A DNA stretch of 39,744 bases from Candidatus Krumholzibacteriia bacterium (GCA_030592845.1 JAUVII010000008.1:1-39744); one strand, 5' to 3'; shown: positions 28,570 through 38,345, counted from the first letter of the stretch. Notes: generated from the letters alone by a model not told the origin. Translations and numbers: made by a program.

Positions 28570-29940
28570 TCAGCGCACGTACCCCAGGGACCGCAACTTC
28601 CGGCGCTCTTCTTCGCTGAGCGCGGGCTCCTGACCTTCCGCCTTTTGACCGGAGAGCAGTTCATCGAGTTGCTCGAGCATCGCCTCAAGCTGTCCGGGGT
28701 TGTCTTCGGCAATATTTTTCTGCTCGCCCGGATCACCATGCAGGTCAAAGAGCTGGAAGCGTTTCTCCCCCTCCCCTTCAAGATCCGTCGCGACTGTCTC
28801 GACGATGATCTTCCAGTCTCCGGTCCGCAGGGCGACCTGTTCGGGTCCCCACATGTTGCCCTGGCTCAGGATGGGACGCGCGGGCAAAGCCCCTCCCTCA
28901 AGAGCCGCTACCAGACTCTGGCCGGCGAATGAGGACGGAATTGAAATGTCGATCAATTCGCACAAGGTGGGCGCGACATCCATCAGGGCGACAGGATTGG
29001 AAATGCGCACCGCACCGTGGACCATCCCCGGCGAGCGCACCAGCAGCGGCACGTGAAGCAGTTCATCATACAGTGTATGACCATGTTCGAAGCTGCCGTG
29101 CTCGTTGAACTCCTCGCCGTGATCCGACATCACGGCCACGACGGCGCGGGAAGCCACACCCAGATCCTCAAGACCCCGAACCAGACGCCCGAACTCGGCA
29201 TCGGAATACGAAACCTCACCGTCGTACAGACCGCCCAACCGAACGTAGTCCCCGGATGTCAGTTCGATCTCCCCATCACGCAATTTCTGGATCTGGCCGA
29301 ACATGCCGAACAGGTTTTCCTTCGTCTCATTGTTCCCGGCCGCGGCAAAACGGCCCCGATAGGGCTGCGGAGGATCGTAGACCAGGTGAGGGTCAAAAAA
29401 GTGGACCACCAGCAGGAAGGGATGATTCCCGTTCTGTTCCAGCCAGGACAGCGCCAGGTCTGTGGTCTCCGTCGCGCGACGCATGTGGAGGTTCGACTCC
29501 GGCACGTGAACGTCGACATGATCGAAACCCTGGGTCATCCCGAACTTGGGTGACAGGAACTGCACGTTGGTCACCGCGGCGGTGGCCAGGCCGGCGTCGC
29601 GACACACCTCGGCCAGTGTGACCGCCTCTTCGGGCAGCGAACGAAAATCGCCCAGGCGTCCCCCGGCTCCGTGGTGCATGGGAATCTGCGAGGTGAAAAT
29701 CGAAGCAATGGATGGAAGCGTCCAAGGGGAATGGGAATAGGTCCTCGTGAAATTCGCGGCCTGGTCGGCGAATGCGTCCAGGGACGGTGTCATGGCGTTT
29801 GGGCCGCGAACAGCCCCCAAGCGGTCGGCCCGGCAGGTATCGATAATCACCAACACGATGCTGTCAGGTCGCGGCGCGGGCGAACAGGATGTCAGGAGCC
29901 CGGCGATCAGGCATAAGATGAGAACGACTGTTTTCGTCAC
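28570..29940 (-). CDS. Sulfatase-superfamily lipoprotein lacking the FGly cysteine
   Basis: Lipobox LCLIAGLLTSC; SIVLVIIDTCRADRLGAVRG; SHSPWTLPSIASIFTSQIPMHHGAGG; VVAVMSDHGEEFNEHGSFEHGHTLYDELLHVPLLVRSPG. Start revised to GTG at 29940. Confidence 0.85.
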   Translation of the reverse strand: MTKTVVLILCLIAGLLTSCSPAPRPDSIVLVIIDTCRADRLGAVRGPNAMTPSLDAFADQAANFTRTYSHSPWTLPSIASIFTSQIPMHHGAGGRLGDFRSLPEEAVTLAEVCRDAGLATAAVTNVQFLSPKFGMTQGFDHVDVHVPESNLHMRRATETTDLALSWLEQNGNHPFLLVVHFFDPHLVYDPPQPYRGRFAAAGNNETKENLFGMFGQIQKLRDGEIELTSGDYVRLGGLYDGEVSYSDAEFGRLVRGLEDLGVASRAVVAVMSDHGEEFNEHGSFEHGHTLYDELLHVPLLVRSPGMVHGAVRISNPVALMDVAPTLCELIDISIPSSFAGQSLVAALEGGALPARPILSQGNMWGPEQVALRTGDWKIIVETVATDLEGEGEKRFQLFDLHGDPGEQKNIAEDNPGQLEAMLEQLDELLSGQKAEGQEPALSEEERRKLRSLGYVR

Positions 29941-30195
29941 GCGATTCGTCTCCTGGATGGATTTCAGCGGCCCCTGCACATGTTGCCGGACAAAACGGGG
30001 CACATCCCAGAATCTAATAGCACAATCTCCCCTTTCAAGACAACCGACTTCCCTGATTTTCTTGTTGAAGGTGCTGCGATCCGGAAACCCCAGGGAGCGC
30101 CCAATGGCAACGGCATGAACATAAACGACATGATATGCTATATTCACCAAGGCAAAACCGCTTTGGTTTTTCATGTCACGTCGGTCAAGGGGGAT

Positions 30196-32406
30196 ATGAT
30201 GCTTAACTGTTTCACAAAATGCCGTATAACCGTATTGGGATTGATTCTCCTCTTTGTATTTAGCAGCGGTTGCAATGATGAACCGATCACCAATGTCTAC
30301 ATTTCCGAAGACACCGATACTTTCACCGTCTCTGGTCGCGTGGTTTCCTATCCGGAAAAAACACCGGTTGCCGGAGCCTCATACTCGATCATGGGCGGAA
30401 ATCAGGCCGGCTCCTGCGACCAGAACGGCTATTTCAAGGTAGCCGGTCTGTCACCGGGAACCTACCAGGTTGTCGTAAGCGGCCCGGGCCACGCCACGAG
30501 CCTCGTCACCATGGCCTTGTCCGGTCCCTACAGCAAGACCAACATCAATCAGCACCGGGAATTCTACCTGCTCAAGGCTTCAGCTGAACTCGACCTGACC
30601 GTTCGTGGCCAGGACACGGGAGAAGTATTGAGCGGTGTCACCGTCGAAGTGGTCGGCATCCGATTCCCGGATTGGATTCACGGACACGAGATCGACCTTC
30701 AGACGGTACCGGGCGGCGGCCAAACGGATGAGAACGGCCAGGTCATCCTGACGGGGATGCCGGCGACTCGGGTCATGATTGCCGCACGCGCGCATGATGC
30801 CGACGGCGACGATAAACCCGATTTCGGGACTCAGGTACACGAATACCCGCTTTCCACCGGCGAAACGACAACCGGACACATGGTGATGGCGCCCTATACC
30901 GGCGGTGCCCCGAACGTGATCGCCAGCAACATGCCCAGCGGCTACTCCCAACCCCCATTTATTGCTCCTTCCCTCTACTTCATCTTCTCAGTGCCCATGC
31001 AGACCGAGGCCGGCAAGACCGAGATGAGCCTGGTGCAGGACAACAGTCCTTACCAGGAGATCCCCATGACCGCGACCTGGACTTCTCCAATCCGTCTTGA
31101 GCTGACCCCCATCGAACCGCTCACCGACCAGAACATGGATTACGATTTCAGCCTGTCCGCCTTCAGCGAGGACGGACTTCCTTATGCCATTTGGACCAGG
31201 TTCTACTGGCAAACAGGCGATGATTCCGTGGGCGGAGATTGTAATGGGGTGGTCACCGATCTGGTGGCGGGAAATCCACTTGGAACCGATATCGATTTCA
31301 ACACCAGGACCATCATGCTCAGCTGGTCGGCCGTATCCTGCGCCGGGGGTTACCGAATCTACGCCCGCGACGACCGGAACAATACACAGTGGACCTTCCT
31401 GCGGGATGAACCGACGGATTATGAGACGGGCGCCATATCAGCGGTAAGCACCTTGCCGCCGTCCTTTGACCGCTATGAGGTCGATGGGATCCAGACGGCG
31501 TTTGCCGGGACGGAAGTTACGTTCTGCGTTGTGCCGAAGCGCGCCACCATCTCCACACCCGGAGATTCGCATGGCACCGTGGTGGTCCGTGACAACCAGG
31601 CCCCGTCGATGACCAGGGTCACTCAGATCGGCAATGGCATCAACGGAACCGGAAGACCGGCCTATCTCGAATTCGGCGTCCTGTTCTCGGAATTCATTGA
31701 TCCGTCGGTGGCCGACCCCGTTATCGAAGTGACGGAAGCAGGTGGAGATCCGGCCTACACCCTGGACCCTGCCAGTGCTTCCTGGGTATGGAATGCCGGC
31801 CGGTTCTCGGGGCAGTTCATATTTGAGATCCCTGACGGCGCCGACGCCTCGGGAGACAATATCCGGGTCACCATCAACGACCTCACTGACCTTTCCGGCA
31901 ATACCACCACCGGACTTTCGGTTACCGACTGGAAAATGGTGGAACTCTGGGGAGATGTTTTCGACTTTGAAACTTCGCCCCAGGGTTGGACCCGGACGGG
32001 TGACGGTTGGCAATGGGGTTCTCCGTCCATTGGTCCGGGCGGAGCTCACGGAAGTCTGCGTTGTTGGGGATTGTCCCTCGATGGCAACTATGGGCCCAAC
32101 TGGACCACCGATCTCCTGTCGCCGGATATCTTCGTGCCGGGAACCAATCCGGTTCTGTCCTTCTGGAGTTGGTACTACACCGACACCTACGACGACTACG
32201 TCCGAGTCTATGCCGACGACGGAGTCACCGAGGTTCTTCTTGTATCGTTCCATGGCAATTCGGGCGGATGGGTTTTGAATTCCTATGAATTGAACGGCTT
32301 CGCAGGCAAGAGGATCACTCTTCGTTTCAACTTCACCTCGAATTCATACTCTGAATATCCCGGGTTCTTCCTTGATGATGTCACCATCGACACCGCAGGG
32401 AAATAG
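30196..32406 (+). CDS. Large lipoprotein with carboxypeptidase-regulatory-like and Ig/jellyroll-type domains
   Basis: Lipobox LLFVFSSGC; SGRVVSYPEKTPVAGASYSIMGGNQAGSCDQNGYFKVAGLSPGTYQVVVSG; C-terminal FDFETSPQGWTRTGDGWQWGSPSIGPGGAHGSLRCWG...FFLDDVTID. Start revised to 30196. Confidence 0.7.
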   Translation: MMLNCFTKCRITVLGLILLFVFSSGCNDEPITNVYISEDTDTFTVSGRVVSYPEKTPVAGASYSIMGGNQAGSCDQNGYFKVAGLSPGTYQVVVSGPGHATSLVTMALSGPYSKTNINQHREFYLLKASAELDLTVRGQDTGEVLSGVTVEVVGIRFPDWIHGHEIDLQTVPGGGQTDENGQVILTGMPATRVMIAARAHDADGDDKPDFGTQVHEYPLSTGETTTGHMVMAPYTGGAPNVIASNMPSGYSQPPFIAPSLYFIFSVPMQTEAGKTEMSLVQDNSPYQEIPMTATWTSPIRLELTPIEPLTDQNMDYDFSLSAFSEDGLPYAIWTRFYWQTGDDSVGGDCNGVVTDLVAGNPLGTDIDFNTRTIMLSWSAVSCAGGYRIYARDDRNNTQWTFLRDEPTDYETGAISAVSTLPPSFDRYEVDGIQTAFAGTEVTFCVVPKRATISTPGDSHGTVVVRDNQAPSMTRVTQIGNGINGTGRPAYLEFGVLFSEFIDPSVADPVIEVTEAGGDPAYTLDPASASWVWNAGRFSGQFIFEIPDGADASGDNIRVTINDLTDLSGNTTTGLSVTDWKMVELWGDVFDFETSPQGWTRTGDGWQWGSPSIGPGGAHGSLRCWGLSLDGNYGPNWTTDLLSPDIFVPGTNPVLSFWSWYYTDTYDDYVRVYADDGVTEVLLVSFHGNSGGWVLNSYELNGFAGKRITLRFNFTSNSYSEYPGFFLDDVTIDTAGK

Positions 32407-32452
32407 GCCCACGGCGCACACTTTACCAGCCGTGAAAGACGGCATTTCAACA

Positions 32453-32487
32453 GGCAGGGCGGCCCACCAAAGCCGTCCTGCCTTATT
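32453..32487 (+). terminator. Rho-independent-type terminator
   Basis: GGCAGGGCGGC / GCCGTCCTGCC stem followed by TTATT. Confidence 0.65.
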
Positions 32488-32552
32488 CAGGGGCTCAACC
32501 CCGGCCCGAATTAGCATTCGACAATTCGAGAAGCGACCCAATACAATCGATT

Positions 32553-34184
32553 TTGTTGAAATCCGCTGAAACAGGCACCGTGCAGACCATTAGTCCATCC
32601 GGAGAAACTCCCGTGAAATCCCGGTCTGGAAAAATTCAATTCATTACCGGGAGGATCCTCTGGTCACTTCTTACCGGACTTTCCCTTTATTACCTCGGAG
32701 TATTCATCGTCATTGCCCTGCTCCGCATGACCTACCCATTTGAATTGGAATGGATGGAAGGAGGGATGGTGGACCACGTCGTGCGGCTGGTCGGGGGTGA
32801 ACAAATGTATGTAGAGCCCACCCTGTCCTTCGTTCCGTATATCTACCCTCCCCTTTATTACTATGTGTCCGCCGGGTTTTCACAGTTGACCGGTGAAGGA
32901 TTTTTCCCGTTGCGGCTGGTTTCCTTTCTCTCCGCCCTGGGATCCTTCGCCTTGATCCACGGATATGTCCGGCGGGAAACCGGCCATGTACGATATGGAA
33001 TCATGGCAGCGGGACTGTACGCGGCCTCCTTTAATTTATGCGGCGGCTGGTTTGATATTGGCCGGATAGATTCCCTGTTCATGTGTCTTTTACTGGGAGG
33101 AATATATGCCTACCGCTTTTTCCCTTCCGCGCGGGGACAGGTCATGGCCGGTGTACTGTTTTCCCTGGCTTTCCTGACCAAACAAACAGCCTTGTTCGTT
33201 GCGGTACCCTTGTGCCTTCATTGCCTCATATCCAGAAGGGGATGGACCAGGATAATTTTTCCCGCGGTCATCGGAGGACTTGTCGGAAGCACGACCCTGG
33301 TTTTCGATCTTTGGAGTGACGGGTGGTATCATTTCTACGTATTTGACCTTCCCAAACAACATAACCTGCAGAAAGAAATGATCCTGGGTTACTGGGTACA
33401 CGATCTGTGGCGTTCCATGCCGCTAGCCTTCCTCTGCATTATGGGCGTGGGTTTTGCGGCCATTAAAAACCGGAAAAAGGACTGGTTCCATTCAGCAATG
33501 CTGGTTGGCGGGCTGATCATTTCCTCCTGGCTTTCACGCCTTCATTCAGGAGGATGGGATAACGTCCTGATGCCGGCCTTCGCCTGCCTGGCCATCTTCT
33601 TCGGACTGGGAATTCATCAATTTCATTCCTGTTTGAGGAAAAGGAATCAAATATTGATAGGACAGGTTTTTCTACTCCTTTGTGTCTTCCAGTTTGCCTC
33701 CCTCCATTACGATCCAGCGGAACATATCCCCTCTCAGGCGGATGAAGAAGCCGGTTGGCGCGTGATCCAAAAAATCCAGTCCCTCCCCGGAGACGTTTTT
33801 CTCCCTTCCCATGGATATCTACTCACCATGGGCGGAAAGCCTTCGATGGCCCAGGCCCAGGCCGTGGCCGACATTTTCCGGAGCCATGAAAAGGATTTGA
33901 GTAAGAAGTTGGAAATGGAAATCGGGTTGGCGTTGCGTAATCAGGAGTTCGGCGCCCTCATCTTCGACATTCCCCGGCACTATCACGATGAGGGAAAAAT
34001 TTCCGCCTGGGCTGATGAATTATTTGTAGTTGATGGATCCCCGTGGTTCATGGACGAAGTCATGAAGAGCTATGAACTGGCTGGAGAACTTTTCCCGGAA
34101 AGGACGGTTTTCTGGCCCGTGACAGGTCTCAAAACCCGGCCCCAACAAATATATCTTACGCGGGGCAAATCCCGGCGGAATTGA
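32553..34184 (+). CDS. GT-C-fold (family 39-like) membrane glycosyltransferase
   Basis: Multiple TM segments; FELEWMEGGMVDHVVRLVGGEQMYVEPTLSFVPYIYPPLYYYVSAGF early periplasmic loop typical of polytopic GT39/ArnT-like proteins. Confidence 0.65.
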   Translation: MLKSAETGTVQTISPSGETPVKSRSGKIQFITGRILWSLLTGLSLYYLGVFIVIALLRMTYPFELEWMEGGMVDHVVRLVGGEQMYVEPTLSFVPYIYPPLYYYVSAGFSQLTGEGFFPLRLVSFLSALGSFALIHGYVRRETGHVRYGIMAAGLYAASFNLCGGWFDIGRIDSLFMCLLLGGIYAYRFFPSARGQVMAGVLFSLAFLTKQTALFVAVPLCLHCLISRRGWTRIIFPAVIGGLVGSTTLVFDLWSDGWYHFYVFDLPKQHNLQKEMILGYWVHDLWRSMPLAFLCIMGVGFAAIKNRKKDWFHSAMLVGGLIISSWLSRLHSGGWDNVLMPAFACLAIFFGLGIHQFHSCLRKRNQILIGQVFLLLCVFQFASLHYDPAEHIPSQADEEAGWRVIQKIQSLPGDVFLPSHGYLLTMGGKPSMAQAQAVADIFRSHEKDLSKKLEMEIGLALRNQEFGALIFDIPRHYHDEGKISAWADELFVVDGSPWFMDEVMKSYELAGELFPERTVFWPVTGLKTRPQQIYLTRGKSRRN

Positions 34185-34220
34185 CACCTGCGGGAGCTAA
34201 AAAGCGTGGTCGCCGCGGTA

Positions 34221-36269
34221 TCAGACCATCTCCTGAATGCGCCGCAGATCGGACGGACTGCCCATGATCAGCATCTGATCATCGGATACAAACTCATAGT
34301 TCCCGTCAGGCACTTTCCCGACAATCTGCATGGCTCCCTCGCGTTGCTGCTTGATCAGGAGAACCGTTACTCCATAGTTGTTGCGCAGGTCCAATGCGGC
34401 GCAACTACGGCCGATGAAGACCGCCGGAACAGCAACTTCGGCCATACTCATACCCGCCACTCCCGGCATGGGCGTAAAACGGCCGACACCCTCTACGGCC
34501 GTGCACATGCTGGAAGCCGTCTCACGTTTGAACATCTCGTTGTTGTACTGATGAATGACGTCACTGACCAGTATCGCCCCCACCAGGACACCGTCCGCCA
34601 CCACTGGAACCTCATGCTTATAATTCGTCAATTGGCGCATGACATTATCAAGTTTGTCGTCGGGCCGCACGACCGGGTAGCCGTCGGTGTGCATAAGGTC
34701 GTGGGCGATGACCACTTGCCCCATGTTGCCATGAGTGCCAAGGAAGGGCCTCAAATCATCAAAATTGACGACCCCTTCGAGCTGGTCATCCGTATCGACG
34801 ACAAAAATCGAGTTGTAGCGGTTGGCCATGAACATGGAAAGCAATTCGAACAGGGTCGTCTTCGTTGTGGCGAGACTTCCATCCGGAAAACTCATCACGT
34901 CACTGGCCTGCAAGTGGCTCAGAACGTTGAGGCTGCGGCCCTTGTAGAGATCCAGACCGCGGCGCAGCAACTTCATGGTATAGATCGAGGCACTCTCAAT
35001 CCTGGCCGCCAGCATGGTGGCGATCACACATGCGATCATCAAGGGCAGGATGATCTTGTAGTCACCAGTCAGCTCAAAGATGATCATGAACGCCGTCAGC
35101 GGAGCATGGGTTGTCGCCGCCACCACGGCCCCCGCACCCACCAGCGCATAGGCCCCGGACGAAGCCGTCGCCATCGGCCAGATGCTGTGGGCGACAGTAC
35201 CCAGCGCGCCGCCGACCATCGCCCCGATCATGAGCGAAGGGGCAAAAATTCCACCTGATCCTCCGGACCCGATGGTCAATGAGACCGCCAGGATCTTGAC
35301 CACCGTCAGCAGCAGCAGTGTCTTCAAAAGCAGGTCTTCGTGCAGAGCCATCTCGATGGCCTCGTAGCCGACCCCCATGATCTCCGGAAAACGCAGGGCC
35401 AGCAGCCCGATCAGGATGCCACCGAGGACCGTTTGCAGGACGCTCGGGATCCTGGACAGTGGACCCTCGAAAAAATCTTCAGAGAAATACAGGATTTTGG
35501 CAAACGCCACCGCCACCAGCGCGGACACCACGCCCAAAATCGCGTAAAGGCCCAATTCCCAGGAACTGACCAGCGAGTAATGCGGAATCACAAAAGCGGG
35601 CACATCGGCAAAAAAATGATGGCTGACCACCGTGGCGGCCACCGAAGAGATGACGATGGGCGTCAACAGGGTCGGCGCGAAGTCTCCCAGAATCACTTCA
35701 GCCGCGAAAAGGACCCCGGCAATGGGCGCGTTGAATGTCGCGGCAATTCCCGCCGCGGCCCCACAGGCAACCAGGGTGCGCAACCGGCGCTCGCCCAGAT
35801 GCATCAGCTGCCCGATGGCCGAACCCAGGGCCGATCCGATCTGGACAATGGGGCCCTCGCGCCCGACCGAACCACCGGTCCCGATACAGATGCCAGACGC
35901 CACCATCTTCGCCAGCACCACCCGGGCCCGGATCCGGCCTCCGCGCAGGATGACGGCTTCCATGACCTCCGGCACTCCATGTCCCTTGGCTTCCTTGGCA
36001 AAGAAATGGGTGATCAAGCCGACGAGCAGGCCCCCAACTGCCGGCACAAGGACAATTTGCCACGGCGGATGGGCCCGCAACCCATCAAGGGTAAAGGCCG
36101 GCATTTGCCAGGCCTGGACCTGCACCAGGTGAATGAATTTGCGAAAACCCACCGCGCAGAGACCGCCGAAGACTCCCACCAATACCGCCAGGAGAACCAT
36201 GACGGTGTGGTAGGACTCCAGAAACCGAAAACGCATGCGGCGGACACTTGTCAGTTGGTGAATTTTCAT
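34221..36269 (-). CDS. ClC-family chloride channel/transporter with CBS pair and C-terminal RCK_C (TrkA-C)-like domain
   Basis: GTGGSVGREGPIVQIGSALGS, GVLFAAEVILGDF, GSGGSGGIFAPSLMIGAMVGGALG; CBS-like regions; C-term VAVPAVFIGRSCAALDLRNNYGVTVLLIKQQ...DDQMLIMGSPSDLRRIQEM. Start could be 36269 (MKIHQ) or the ORF-track 36365. Confidence 0.85.
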   Translation of the reverse strand: MKIHQLTSVRRMRFRFLESYHTVMVLLAVLVGVFGGLCAVGFRKFIHLVQVQAWQMPAFTLDGLRAHPPWQIVLVPAVGGLLVGLITHFFAKEAKGHGVPEVMEAVILRGGRIRARVVLAKMVASGICIGTGGSVGREGPIVQIGSALGSAIGQLMHLGERRLRTLVACGAAAGIAATFNAPIAGVLFAAEVILGDFAPTLLTPIVISSVAATVVSHHFFADVPAFVIPHYSLVSSWELGLYAILGVVSALVAVAFAKILYFSEDFFEGPLSRIPSVLQTVLGGILIGLLALRFPEIMGVGYEAIEMALHEDLLLKTLLLLTVVKILAVSLTIGSGGSGGIFAPSLMIGAMVGGALGTVAHSIWPMATASSGAYALVGAGAVVAATTHAPLTAFMIIFELTGDYKIILPLMIACVIATMLAARIESASIYTMKLLRRGLDLYKGRSLNVLSHLQASDVMSFPDGSLATTKTTLFELLSMFMANRYNSIFVVDTDDQLEGVVNFDDLRPFLGTHGNMGQVVIAHDLMHTDGYPVVRPDDKLDNVMRQLTNYKHEVPVVADGVLVGAILVSDVIHQYNNEMFKRETASSMCTAVEGVGRFTPMPGVAGMSMAEVAVPAVFIGRSCAALDLRNNYGVTVLLIKQQREGAMQIVGKVPDGNYEFVSDDQMLIMGSPSDLRRIQEMV

Positions 36270-36559
36270 GACGGGAATATCCGGGTAATGAATGTCGAAG
36301 ACTAATTTTTTCTTGAGAAGGTGCGGTAGAACGTGCGGTGATTCGATTTTCACGGCGATTTGCATTCATGCGGAAATAGCGAATTCGGCGTAGAATTGAC
36401 ACATACGGCAATTGTTGATAACGTATTGTTGATTTCCACCTGGAACAAATCGGCCGCGCCTACGCCCAGCCGGCTTGGGGGATAAATCACTCGAACCCTG
36501 TTGTGTGGCAAGGAACAGCTCCTGCCGCCGGGTTTTCGAGTATTCCAGGGGGGATTACC

Positions 36560-38254
36560 ATGCGTTCCATCGTTCACCGAGCCGTCATCGGGATCGTTCT
36601 CATCCTTATCACCGCTGCCCTGCTCCCAACTGCCGCCGCGGCAGCCTGGCTCGGGGGAATCACCTTCAACCACCCATCTCCCAGCTACCTGCGCAACGGC
36701 GAATTCGTCGAGGTGACCATCGACTGCCTCGTCACCCAACCGGGCGGCGCTTACATCCTGGTTCTTCCGTATACCAACGGAGCTCCGACCCCGGGCTGGC
36801 TGCACACGGGCAGCTCCCTTCTGCCTTTGGGCGAGAACACCGTGATCCGGAGTTTTTCCGTCGGGAGCTCCAATATGGAAACCGTCGACCATGTGCGGAT
36901 TCGCATGTTGTCCGCCGACTCTTCCACCGTGATCCAGGAATTTTTCGTCAGGGTCAGGTATGAATTTGGACATTACGGCATCTACAACATCCAGCTCGAC
37001 CAGGTAAATCATTCCGTCCTGACCAAGGGGTCGAACCTGAACGTGCAAGTGGACTACGCTTCTCCCGGGCCCGACAACGTGATTATCTTCGCGCGTCCTT
37101 ATTTCCAGGGCACCCCCGCGGTGGGCTCCGGAGCCTCCGCCGGATACTCCGGCCCCCCGTCGGGAACCGCGACCCAGTATTTCACCTTTTCGTCAACCGA
37201 CGGCGAAGTCGATCAGATCCGCATTTTCATGACGGACCTGGCCCAGACCGTCACCCATTTGGAGGTTTCCCACCCGGTCGACTACTCCTGGAGCGACGTG
37301 GCCATCACCAACCTGTGTATTTCCCCCTGGTCTCCCAGCCAGGTTTTTGTTGATGACCGCGTGATTACATCGTTTGACTACGACAACCAGGCGGGAGAGG
37401 AAATCAAGATCTGGGTCCGCCCATTCCTCGACGGAGGCTTCGCCCCCAACAACCTGTATGAGGTCAGTAGCCCCATCTCCACAGGAACGGGATCCGATTC
37501 GCGGTGGATGGGGGCCACCGGGCCCTCCCACATCAACCAGGCCCAGTTGCTGGTAACCAACAACGACTATTCGACCACCTACATCGACAAGTTCATCCCC
37601 GTGGAATATCACTACTCCGAGCACATGGTAAACAACATCGTCACGGTTCCCGAATCCCCGGCCTTGCTGGATTTCGGTACACTTGTCGACGCCACTTTCT
37701 ATTACAAGACCAAGGAGCGCGACCCCATTTATATCTATGCCGAGCCCTACTTCCGGGGCTCGCTCGTCGGGGCCTATGCCTCGTCCGGATCACCGGCCTA
37801 CTCCCCGCCGGCCGGTACCGGAGGAATCAATTTCCGGATCGAGTCGTTCTCCCCCATCCTGGAGGCCGACCAGATCAGGTTCTCCATCTGGGACAACACT
37901 TCCACACTTCTTGATGAGTACTTCGTCGATATGTCCTTCCTGTGGGGGGATGCCGGCTGGGTTTCGTCGGTCCCTGGTGCGTTGCCCGCAACCTCCGTCC
38001 GCCTGGCCCAGAATTTTCCCAACCCCTTCAACCCCACGACCTCCATCCCCGTGGAGTTGACGGGCACACGGCATGTCAGGCTGGCCGTCTACGACCTGCG
38101 CGGACGGCTGATCCGGGTCCTTGCCGATGAAGTTATGGGGACCGGACGGCACGAAATCCCGTTCGATGGGTCCGGCCTCGCCAGTGGCGCGTACTATTAT
38201 CGTTTGGAAGGAGGGGGACCGGTACAGGCCAGGTCCATGATGCTGGTCAAGTAG
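36560..38254 (+). CDS. Secreted protein with about four tandem ~107-aa repeats and C-terminal sorting domain
   Basis: Signal peptide MRSIVHRAVIGIVLILITAALLPTAAAA; SD AGGGGGG; repeated YxWxD...IxARPYFxG...VDQIRIxMxD pattern; C-term FPNPFNPTTSIPVELTGTRHVRLAVYDLRGRLIRVLADE...SGAYYYRLEGG. Confidence 0.8.
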   Translation: MRSIVHRAVIGIVLILITAALLPTAAAAAWLGGITFNHPSPSYLRNGEFVEVTIDCLVTQPGGAYILVLPYTNGAPTPGWLHTGSSLLPLGENTVIRSFSVGSSNMETVDHVRIRMLSADSSTVIQEFFVRVRYEFGHYGIYNIQLDQVNHSVLTKGSNLNVQVDYASPGPDNVIIFARPYFQGTPAVGSGASAGYSGPPSGTATQYFTFSSTDGEVDQIRIFMTDLAQTVTHLEVSHPVDYSWSDVAITNLCISPWSPSQVFVDDRVITSFDYDNQAGEEIKIWVRPFLDGGFAPNNLYEVSSPISTGTGSDSRWMGATGPSHINQAQLLVTNNDYSTTYIDKFIPVEYHYSEHMVNNIVTVPESPALLDFGTLVDATFYYKTKERDPIYIYAEPYFRGSLVGAYASSGSPAYSPPAGTGGINFRIESFSPILEADQIRFSIWDNTSTLLDEYFVDMSFLWGDAGWVSSVPGALPATSVRLAQNFPNPFNPTTSIPVELTGTRHVRLAVYDLRGRLIRVLADEVMGTGRHEIPFDGSGLASGAYYYRLEGGGPVQARSMMLVK

Positions 38255-38345
38255 GCCTGCAGTCTCCACGTATGTTTGGTTGGGCTTGCCAAATCAGGGA
38301 GCTTGATCGAAAATGACCTGTCTACTGGAGCAGGCCAAAAATTTA

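Noticed and set aside
29941-30174. N-terminal extension of the 28570 ORF, with a vaguely HTH-like stretch (AIGRSLGFPDRSTFNKKIREVG)
   Set aside because: The lipoprotein signal at GTG 29940 is the convincing start; the HTH resemblance is short and may be chance or a decayed fragment.
35340-36305. Plus-strand ORFs opposite the ClC gene (also 34206-35258)
   Set aside because: Antisense shadows rich in His/Gln/Arg without domains.
36391-36420. Sigma-70-like TTGACA upstream of the 36560 gene
   Set aside because: The -10 match at suitable spacing (TAACGT) is weak; not reported as a promoter.
36350-37048. 232-aa minus ORF upstream of ClC
   Set aside because: Overlaps the signal-peptide-containing start of the 36560 gene; no domain.
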